Shown here one piece after another: positions 1 through 6,045 of a stretch of 12,377 bases of DNA. The DNA lies in contig QZLH01000024.1 of NCBI GenBank assembly GCA_003833135.1, positions 87,023 through 99,399 on the forward strand, read 5' to 3'. The notes below the pieces were generated by a model. It was given only the letters and a program-made list of their open reading frames with translations. It was not told the DNA's origin and ran no database searches. This stretch comes from Oehlia diaphana (taxonomy: Eukaryota > Glomeromycota > Glomeromycetes > Glomerales > Glomeraceae). The position numbers and the translations under genes are program-made. Each line of letters opens with the position of its first letter. The stretch's first letter is position 1.

Positions 1-16
1 GCAGGAGAAGAGTAGC

Positions 17-196
17 ATGGATTCGAAAACTGGCTTTGATAAATTATTGCCATATATACTTCCCTTTTCAATAATACTTTTTCTCCTGATCGCAATTATG
101 TGGTTTATTATGTTGAAAAAGTTACAGAATACACAGGAAATGGCTGAGCAATATATTCAGACTAGAGATTGGCATCTCCAAAAGCTGGCTGTATGA
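17..196 (+). CDS. small single-pass membrane protein, or last exon of a gene starting outside the window
   Basis: An ATG at 17 opens 59 codons to TGA at 194-196. Residues about 11-33 are strongly hydrophobic (PYILPFSIILFLLIAIMWF) and would make one transmembrane helix. A basic stop-transfer 'LKK' and a polar, probably helical tail with Gln, Glu and Arg follow. The frame stays open upstream to the window edge (Q-E-K-S-S before the Met), and the first four bases, GCAG, could be a splice acceptor. The ORF may therefore be the tail-anchor exon of a longer protein rather than a complete microprotein. I do not recognise the family. The high hydrophobicity and ordered helix-then-polar layout argue for real coding; the short length argues for caution. 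Confidence 0.35.
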   Translation: MDSKTGFDKLLPYILPFSIILFLLIAIMWFIMLKKLQNTQEMAEQYIQTRDWHLQKLAV

Positions 197-785
197 TCGG
201 AGGCTGGAAGGAAAAAAAAATGACTGATACATATGAAAATATATAAATAGACTGTTAGCTTTGCTAACCAATACCTAATTGACTATCGTATAAGTACTGG
301 TGCTAGTGGGACTTCTTCGAATTTTTTTTGAATGTGATTTTAGGAGGTAATGAAGGAGCTTCAATCTGGACAAGCTGGCTTAAATATTCTACACGACCAA
401 TTGCAAGTTAAATTAGGTTGTTCCAGGCTAGGTTTTCATCAATGAGCCAAACACGCTGTGGGTACAAAATTACTATAACACAGATTTGATAATTGAACGG
501 AATGCAAAAATTATGTAATTTATCACAATGTGTTTTATCCTTTTAACTTACATGGGATGTGAAAAAGAAAATATTATTATAATGTATGTATTATACTACT
601 ATGTAAATGTATTGTATAGCAAGCAAGAAATTTTTTATTAAGCAATAACATTAAGGATGAGTTAACAAAAAATATTACAAAGCAAATAATGTAGATAAAG
701 AACGGATTAAAACTTTTTGTGTGCTATATTATAAATTTAAACCAAGTATTACGGATTCTTTGAATTGAGAATAGAAAGTTGCATT
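197..785. other. AT-rich stretch, no gene supported
   Basis: No long open frame on either strand. The only coding-like piece is 350-445 (+), 31 codons from an ATG preceded by AGGAGGTA, reading MKELQSGQAGLNILHDQLQV and ending in TGA. The upstream TTTTAG could be a splice acceptor, so this may be a fragment of a decayed exon. No promoter or RNA gene could be assigned. Confidence 0.3.
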
Positions 786-1010
786 CTATTCGTTTTTCTC
801 CTTTAATATACCGAATTTGTATTTTACTTTATCATTGGGAAAACTCCATTTCTCGTTAAGTAGTCCAAGCTTGGCGTTGGTTTGCTCAAATCCCACATCG
901 ATCCTCTCCTTCAATGTCTCGACTCTTTCTTTCATGGTCTTGTTTCTTTCTCCCAAGGTCTCTATTTTTTCCGTCAATTTCTCGTTCAAAATTTTTATTT
1001 CCTCAATATG
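786..1010 (-). pseudogene. coiled-coil protein fragment, C-terminal part
   Basis: The minus frame is open from 1010 to a TAG at 786 and reads about 74 residues. Most of it is Glu/Lys-rich with Leu, Ile and Val at heptad spacing (for example KLTEKIETLGERNKTMKERV), a clear coiled-coil prediction. It continues with 'GFEQTNAKLGLLNEK' and ends in a charged tail. The 67-residue version starting at 989 uses a TTG codon, which is not a credible fungal start. The first internal ATG is in 'KTMKERV'. A TAA closes the frame at 1011-1013, and another frame just upstream (ATG ATG CCA TCT) would join it after a small indel. I read this as the remaining 3' part of a broken gene, though an unseen upstream exon is possible. 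The partner and function are unknown. Confidence 0.45.
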
Positions 1011-1582
1011 TTATTATATAAAACAGATGGCATCATTTAAAGTTATTGTACATACTTCTTTGATTCAAATAACGTAATAGCGCATTTCAAACACTTTCAT
1101 AATGGTGATTAAAGCTCCAAAGAATTTTGCAATATTAAGAAATAAATTGAAATAATAATAATAATCTAAAGATATACAAACTTGTTAATATGTTAACAAA
1201 GAAACAGTGCAGAAACACTTTCTTACCTAAGTCTTGTCCATATTTTATAAAATGTCTGTATGATACAAAAATTGCGGACAGTGGTGTTGAAAACAATTGA
1301 AGATTTATGAGAGAAAAATAAAAAAATAGCAAGTGAACAAAAGATAAAGAAACTTCAGCAAGTTTAATTTTATTATTTTATTTATATTAATTTTTTTTAC
1401 GGATCTCTATCCACACATCATTATATTTATGTCTGATCATGATTACATGACTAATAGTCTAATAATAGTCTATAAAATCCAATCTTATGTTATTATTTCG
1501 TAACCGTTAATTTGAAATTTACTAACACAGAGAATATGCGAAAAATTAAATATCTCATGACGAGCGTGTATTACTGTATAAG
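1011..1582. other. AT-rich intergenic DNA
   Basis: No supported gene. It contains an (AAT)n run near 1151-1167 and two copies of TAATAGTCTA near 1451-1475. A minus frame at 1135-1332 is Phe/Leu/Ile-rich, starts at a non-ATG codon, and looks like AT-rich noise. Confidence 0.4.
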
Positions 1583-2122
1583 TTACTGATTATAGGAGAT
1601 CGAAACTTTTGGATGCTTGATTAACGAATTCCTTAATTTTTCGATCCTTTCTGGAATAACAATTTCTGGGTTTTGGTCATACCATACTTCAATAAGGAAA
1701 AATTCCATTATCCAGATTCCAGACAAATGCATCTTTTTTGCCGATCACGATGAACGATGTCCTCGAGTTTTTTGACATCTTTATACCAGCTAGTGCTATG
1801 AAGCCGATGTTGAGCCCCTTGCACCTCTAATACTATTCGATATTTTTGGAAGAAGGCATCAAGCTCTAATCTATTCAAGAAAGGAGAACGATATTCAATC
1901 ATAGGTTCTTCATTAAGAATTTCCTTAGCTATCTGGATTCATCTAGTCTGGAATTTGCGATTTTTCTTGGATTCTCTTTCCGCCTGATCCTGCTCTAGTT
2001 TTAAAATTCTAGCCTCAAACTCAGCGAAGCTCTGTCTCAATGCTTCAAGCCTAGCTTTCTCGTCAGAGTGATCAATACTTCAAGCTCAGAGATAATATTT
2101 TTATACACGAAAGAATTATTTC
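1583..2122 (-). pseudogene. decayed coiled-coil + PD-(D/E)XK-like nuclease-fold protein
   Basis: Three minus frames together read as one protein. A short N-terminal piece (NNSFVYKNIISELEV) is followed after a frameshift near 2080 by a charged coiled coil (DEKARLEALRQSFAEFEARI). A TGA at 1941-1939 interrupts that frame, which then continues as SPFLNRLELDAFFQKYRIVL and EVQGAQH. A frameshift near 1710 leads to a last piece with LIEVWYDQNPEIVIPERIEK, ending in TAA at 1585-1583. LELD followed by a strand ending LEVQGAQH fits the D...ExQ core of restriction-endonuclease-like folds, a family I recall in Rhizophagus. At least two frameshifts and one stop show it is not functional as a simple ORF. No start Met was found; the 5' end seems lost against the 3' region of the neighbouring pseudogene, which lies head-to-tail upstream. 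The family call is from memory and motif. Confidence 0.6.
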
Positions 2123-2148
2123 CTGTTACGTGACAAATGTAAAATCAT

Positions 2149-2154
2149 TTTATT
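2149..2154 (-). terminator. polyadenylation signal AATAAA
   Basis: AATAAA on the minus strand lies 77 bases past the TAG stop at 2233-2231 of the SAM-domain pseudogene. This is consistent with that gene's original 3' UTR, and separates it from the next pseudogene downstream. Confidence 0.5.
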
Positions 2155-2230
2155 AATACACGCATACAAAGCTCGGGACTGTGCCCGTGATACATAAATT
2201 TTTATACTAATGACTGCGGACTTATGCCGC

Positions 2231-3431
2231 CTATTTTTTCTTGATTATTTCTTCTACAAGGCGCTTCTTAGTTGCGGGTTCCTCACTACCTTCTAGAGCT
2301 CTATCCTTTAATAAACCTACTATAACCTCTCAAACTCTCTTCCGCAATTCTGTATCATCATTGAGAGCATCTTCTGTAAGTGAAATTCGATACTCGGTCC
2401 TGCTTGTACTATAGATACCATATACATATATGTGTATATATCTCGGTGCTACTGACTACTGACTATACCATGGACGTATTCGTAATCGGATCGAACGTCT
2501 GAACAATCTTTCGATTTTTCTAGTTCATATTTAATATTCATCTGTAGGGAAATAGCGAATAAGTTGTAATAGCCCATGATCAACCTGTAGCGAGCGGGGT
2601 AGCAGAAATTGTCATACTTACATCACAAGCACTTCTACATTGTAGTAAGTTTGGCAGATATCCACAGTCGCCTGATTTTGTTTGCCCTCGGTTTAGTCGG
2701 TTATGTAAATTATTTCCTCCAACATCTCGATGATAATTTTTTTAATTGCATAGTCAACACGGCGTGTTTTCTTCGCCATTATATTCGCCTGAGGGTTGAG
2801 ATGTGATTACAAAACCGTCGATAAGACTTACAGCCGTATGTAAGATTGTTGAAATGTACTCGCATCGCATAACTTCGTTACTGGACCCATATTTTTTATC
2901 CTATGGAAAATGTCGTCAATGCATAGTTTAGATTCGGGGACGCTTTTCGTTAATCGTGTGGGTGGCTATATTATGAGACGTGAGCTCGAAATACATTAAA
3001 AAAGAACCATTTAACCTGACGTGGTATGAACTGTGGAATACGAGTTGTATCCCCGCTAACAATTTCATATTTCTCCAGCACTTCATTCTTGTACGAGGAG
3101 AACGACCTCAGCCTTTTCTCCTTGCACTCCTTAGTAAAGTCTACGAGAGCTGTTGCAGGTCCCAATTTCATTCCATGACGCTCAAACTCTTCTTTGGTTA
3201 TTTTGAAGAAGGTACGGCCATTAATCTCTAGCGTTTCTAAAATTTTGAGAGTTGTCTCGCTAAGCTCTAAGTCTTCCTGGCCCTTCAAAACGAGATAAGT
3301 CCAACCGTATCATATTTTTTAACTTCGTCCGCTAGCGTGAGCGGGTCATTTCCAGTTGCAGTGTTAGAAGTAGTGGAGGCAGGTGTATGACGTTTTATAT
3401 AAGGGATATGGGTACGACGGAAACATGTCAT
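2231..3431 (-). pseudogene. decayed SAM-domain + PD-(D/E)XK-like nuclease-fold protein
   Basis: An ATG at 3431 opens 48 codons ending 'LADEVKKYDTVGLISF' then TGA (3287-3285). One base later in the same T run the frame resumes as LKGQEDLELSETTLKI and runs through a SAM-like helical domain (FFKITKEEFERHGMKLGPAT) to 2971. Later pieces lie in shifting frames: CIDDIFHRIKNMGP, then CEYISTILHTAVSLIDGF, then RRVDYAIKKI...YITD, a TAA (2695-2693), and in the same frame TEGKQNQ. VDYAI and TEGK match the D and ExK of a PD-(D/E)XK core. Farther on are a 'DYEYVHGIVSS' piece and the C-terminal piece TEYRISLTEDALNDDTELRK, with a TGA at 2332-2330 and a final TAG at 2233-2231. The order and spacing match a family I remember as expanded in Rhizophagus. 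At least seven lesions make it a clear pseudogene. Substrate and role are unknown. Confidence 0.72.
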
Positions 3432-3519
3432 ATTGGGCTCGGATAAAAAAAATGTGTTACGTTCCGGAGTGACTGGACGTTAAGATAGATTTTTACGTCG
3501 CACAAGTATTGCACCATTA

Positions 3520-3525
3520 CACGTG
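3520..3525. promoter_or_regulatory. CACGTG box
   Basis: CACGTGAC, a palindromic E-box core of the type bound by bHLH factors. It lies 89 bases upstream of the ATG at 3431 of the SAM-domain pseudogene, a usual promoter distance, and also just past the 3' end of the next gene. Confidence 0.4.
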
Positions 3526-3537
3526 ACTTTTAATAGC

Positions 3538-3543
3538 TTTATT
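3538..3543 (-). terminator. polyadenylation signal AATAAA
   Basis: AATAAA on the minus strand near the end of the 3517-4224 pseudogene. An alternative frame stops earlier (GAATAA near 3600), which would put this signal in a normal 3' UTR position. Confidence 0.35.
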
Positions 3544-4290
3544 ATTTGTGAAATATAAAATAAAATTTGCCGCTATTACATAATACAGATCGTAAACTAA
3601 ATTATTCTGACATGGGGTATACAGTGAAGTGCTCTTCTCAGTAAAAATATCGGAAATATCGTCATACACATCCATTTCCTTTTGAATAACAATTCCGGCT
3701 TGAATTATACAAATTTTGAGAGGGGTATGATTGAATGGTGCCCCCAATCTGCTCTGAATTGCAGACTCGAGTTCGCTATAACCTTTATTTTTGTGAATTA
3801 TAATTGCTTGCATTACTCTAATCAAGGAATATTCATGAGTTTTCCTATAGGAACAATAAGAAAATTGGGAGTGATATTTTCATCGGTCATTTCGTTTCCT
3901 AAATACAAGACCATAGTGAGATCGAAACTAAAACTCGCTCCAAGCATACATAACTCCTGGTATATACATACCTTATTTTCGCGTTATTTTTACGGGAATG
4001 TAAAGTTTGCTAAAATTCTACGAGCTTCTACATGCTTTACAATATATCTTGCCGGGAAAAGGAGAAAGGAGATAAGGTGCGTGATTAACATTGTCGTATG
4101 GTGCCAAGAAAGCTTTGATAGGGTATAATTCAATTTTTAAATGAGGTAAATTGGGGTATTTTATTATTGATAGTATACTTGATTTAACAATGGCTTTATT
4201 ACTTAATTGCGTTACTTAATAATGATAAACTGTTTCGTACCTAATTTTTAAAAAATCAAAGGTTTATTTAGTATATTATAATTATCTAAG

Positions 4291-4470
4291 TTACGGTAAA
4301 ATAATTACCTTTGATATAAAAGTTCTATTTAGTGACGCATCAAGTGGTTGTAAACGAGATGCTAGGCCACCTGGAATAACTGCTAAATCGGTTCTTTTTT
4401 CACAAAATCGTTGCTTAACTGCATCAGTTTTGTGTGCAAAAAAAGAATCATCCAACACCAAAAAGTGTAA
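4291..4470 (-). pseudogene. DDE-superfamily (pogo/Tigger-like) transposase fragment
   Basis: The minus frame reads LHFLVLDDSFFAHKTDAVKQ, then a short polar stretch, then DLAVIPGGLASRLQPLDASL, ending TFISK, a few codons and TAA at 4293-4291. 'LVLDdSFfAH' matches the second catalytic Asp of the DDE_1 (pogo/Tigger) domain, and 'GGL-S-LQPLD' is the hallmark third-Asp motif. Only about 55 residues of the roughly 180-residue catalytic domain remain. The first Asp and the N-terminal DNA-binding domain are absent, so it cannot be active. Before the LVLD motif the frame runs into a T-tract (LKIIFFF) and cannot be followed. The AAG|GTAATT at its end could be an old splice donor. It lies directly outside the left arm of the 4543/5472 inverted repeat, so the two may once have belonged together. 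Confidence 0.75.
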
Positions 4471-4542
4471 AAAAAAAAAGATGATCTTGAGATCGGCTGT
4501 GTTACATAAAATATCCCATGATAAAATACCCTCCCAGCGTAA

Positions 4543-4570
4543 CCATCAAAAAAAGCTCGGGCACGTGATT
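4543..4570 (+). repeat. left arm of a 28-bp inverted repeat
   Basis: The arm runs CCATCAAAAAAAGCTCGGGC, then ACGTGATT. It pairs with 5445-5472 on the other strand at 27 of 28 positions. The single difference is the CpG of the CACGTG box, which is TpG in the other arm. Weaker similarity continues outward (CAG..TAAC) and inward (a second CATGTGAT box). Confidence 0.85.
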
Positions 4571-4634
4571 CATGTGATATGACTGTGGCTAAGTGTGGCT
4601 ATGGAAATTGCACTACGCAGTTATTGACCATTTG

Positions 4635-4816
4635 ACCCTAAGAATCCAAAGGTAAAAGCTTCAGCCTAAACTAACCTTCCTTACCTAACATGCTATCTTC
4701 AAGAATAAATATTTCCGCCTAAACATACTTTCCTTACCCTAACCCTAAGATACTCCAACGTCAATGTTATCTTCAAAGATAAGTATTTCAGCCTAAACTA
4801 ACTTTCCTTACTTTAA
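4635..4816 (+). repeat. degenerate tandem repeat with CCTAA-rich core, about 3.5 units
   Basis: A core close to TTTCAGCCTAAACTAACTTT followed by CCTTACCCTAA recurs, with its TC(A/C)GCC at 4661, 4714 and 4788, so units are 53 and 74 bases long. The second and third units also share 'TATCTTCAA(A)GATAA(G/A)TATTTC'. A partial fourth unit follows to about 4850. The unit contains telomere-type CCCTAACCCTAA at 4737-4748. Function unknown. Confidence 0.7.
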
Positions 4817-5050
4817 GATCTCCACTCCAAAGATGATTTCTTGAGAATATGATGAAATTTTATAAATGTTAATCATATGAGTAAAAACAAATTCATATAA
4901 TTAGAGTAATTATTTTATTAAAATAGAATATAATATTAATTAAACAATAAAATTTATTCAATTTCAATTTATTAAAAACATTAATTTAAAATAAATTATT
5001 GTAAATAATGAGTGCTATCAGTATCCCCCTTCCATTTTTAATGGCAGGGT

Positions 5051-5248
5051 TCACTTATTTTGATAATGTTCAACGTCTTCACCTAATTTATTAATAGGAC
5101 TATATGAATTCCTTACTACTTTATAATACAGACTAGTTTTTGCTCTTCTAGAAGGGAAGGTAGCATTAATTAGGGTGTCAAAATAACAGTTACAAATTAG
5201 TTTGTTGAACTGATATTATTGCTTACTTGGTATTTCTACAGGTTTCAT
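5051..5248 (-). pseudogene. broken open frame inside the inverted-repeat element
   Basis: From an ATG at 5248 the minus frame reads MKPVEIPSKQ, a TAA (5218-5216), then 54 open codons including CYFDTLINATFPSRRAKTSL and YSPINKLGEDVEHYQNK, then TGA at 5053-5051. A few more codons of similar style (TLPLKMEGGY) follow. The composition is protein-like for such AT-rich DNA, but the stops break it and no family is recognised. GTAAGC...CAG around the first stop is only 17 bases, too short for an intron. AATAAA signals lie farther downstream at 4968-4973 and 4953-4958 (minus). Confidence 0.28.
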
Positions 5249-5444
5249 ATTTTCTGCGAGTTTTGTTTTAAAGATTTATAGCTATTGTAAAGAAAATAAG
5301 CCAACTATTTATTTTAAAAAAATTTGTATTCTTGGTATTTGGTAATGTAGACGCGAAAAGAAAGCTTAAATAATAGCTTAAATAATACGCGATAAATATT
5401 TAAATAGATCAGTTGCGCCGTATGTAACAAAATCACATGCTCAA

Positions 5445-5472
5445 AATCACATGCCCGAGCTTTTTTTGATGG
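5445..5472 (-). repeat. right arm of the 28-bp inverted repeat
   Basis: Reverse complement of 4543-4570 with one mismatch (CATGTG here against CACGTG on the left). Just inside it, AATCACATGC is present twice, at 5431-5440 and 5445-5454, so this arm too carries a pair of CATGTGATT boxes. Confidence 0.85.
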
Positions 5473-5489
5473 TGTTACTGAAGTTCCCT

Positions 5490-5555
5490 ACCGTCCGCAC
5501 CTCACACCGCTAAAATTGATATAGACCCGAGGTATTTTAGGCAGTGCTACACGGT
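5490..5555. other. 66-base imperfect hairpin of nested complementary blocks
   Basis: Four blocks pair in nested order: ACCGT (5490-5494) with ACGGT (5551-5555), GCAC (5497-5500) with GTGC (5544-5547), CTAAAAT (5510-5516) with ATTTTAG (5534-5540), and ACC (5525-5527) with GGT (5531-5533) around CGA. It is an island of higher G+C in AT-rich DNA, directly outside the right inverted-repeat arm. It could be a transposon end, a structured RNA, or the end of a coding relic (the minus frame reads ALPKIPRVYINFSGVRCGR then stop). Confidence 0.4.
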
Positions 5556-5971
5556 AAACCATTTCTTTGTTTTTTCTCTTGCGCTTTTTGTAAATTAATT
5601 GATTTAATGAAATCAGAATTGATAAATCGATCCATATTTTTTTAAAACTTGTTGGTGAAATAAGTAAATAAAATTGATAAATCAATCAATTAATCAAATA
5701 AATTGATTGCGATTTTTTGAATTTCGGAAATTTTTTTTATTGTATGGTTCGAAAAATATTTATTATCATCACATGATTTATAAAATACGAGCATAATCAT
5801 ACAAGTTTCATTTTAAATCAATTAACGGTGTTGGAGAAATGTCGTGAATAATTCGACAAATATTAACGAAAACAATATCTCAATAAGCTATTTACAAATT
5901 ACTTTTGAAATTGAATTACAATTAAACAATAAACGAACTTGAATAAGCAGTAAAAGACAAATTATAAATAA
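5556..5971. other. AT-rich intergenic DNA downstream of the DUF7918-like gene
   Basis: No gene. At 5590-5710 ATTGAT and ATCAAT recur in both orientations, giving a loosely palindromic AT-rich patch. The remainder holds nothing recognised. Confidence 0.4.
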
Positions 5972-5977
5972 TTTATT
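5972..5977 (-). terminator. polyadenylation signal AATAAA
   Basis: AATAAA on the minus strand 69 bases past the TGA stop of the 6046-7294 gene, at a normal 3' UTR distance. Confidence 0.6.
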
Positions 5978-6045
5978 AAGCAACACGTTCCAACCTTCTT
6001 TGTTTTATCTTGTTCCTTCATTTCCATTCCATATTTTTATCATTT

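Larger units (their letters stand above)
3517..4224 (-). pseudogene. decayed protein gene of unknown family
   Basis: Three minus frames with protein-like composition run in series. First, 4224-4018 is open and includes a Pro-rich stretch ending PGKIYCKACRSS then TAG; CxxC could be half of a zinc site. Next, about 4003-3815 reads LGASFSFDLTMVLYLGNEMT and NFLIVPIGK, then stops. Third, 3880-3517 reads EYSLIRVMQAIIIHKNKGYS, ELESAIQSRLGAPFNH and PLKICIIQAGIVIQKEMDVY before a probable 3' UTR with AATAAA at 3538-3543. Neighbouring frames overlap by a few codons, as single-base indels would produce. I do not recognise the family. The plus strand is open across much of the same DNA, but its translation is rich in Cys, Trp and Phe, as expected for an antisense shadow. 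Introns were considered, but the gaps are too short for GT-AG introns. Confidence 0.45.
4543..5472. mobile_element. candidate small non-autonomous DNA element bounded by inverted repeats
   Basis: About 930 bases lie between two near-identical inverted arms. Inside are a degenerate CCTAA-rich repeat (4635-4816), AT-rich DNA, and a broken open frame on the minus strand (5051-5248). No transposase is visible inside; a DDE fragment lies just outside the left arm. No clear TA target-site duplication was seen at either border, so insertion as a unit is not shown. The alternative is two unrelated copies of one promoter-like sequence facing each other. Confidence 0.4.

Noticed and set aside
817..1077. 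Plus-strand Ser/Leu/Phe-rich ORF
   Set aside because: Antisense of the coiled-coil fragment, same Lys/Glu-to-Phe/Ser effect.
1135..1332. Minus ORF of 65 codons rich in Phe, Leu and Ile
   Set aside because: Non-ATG start and composition expected from T-rich DNA.
1939..2332. TGA read as Trp (alternative genetic code, for example a mycoplasma-like endobacterium)
   Set aside because: The same genes also carry TAA stops and frameshifts, and the neighbouring gene is a spliced fungal gene with normal TGA termination.
2609..2806. Plus-strand ORF of 65 codons
   Set aside because: Antisense of the VDYAI/TEGKQ part of the SAM-type pseudogene.
2980..3231. Plus-strand ORF over the SAM domain
   Set aside because: Antisense of a recognised domain.
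3628..4128. Long plus-strand open frame (about 167 codons, first ATG at 3727)
   Set aside because: Its usual start is a TTG, and the translation is rich in Cys, Trp, Phe and Tyr. The minus strand gives more ordinary protein in three frames with a 3' AATAAA. Taken as an antisense shadow, though not proven.
5216..5232. GTAAGC...CAG as an intron rescuing the 5051-5248 frame
   Set aside because: Only 17 bases, far below any plausible fungal intron.
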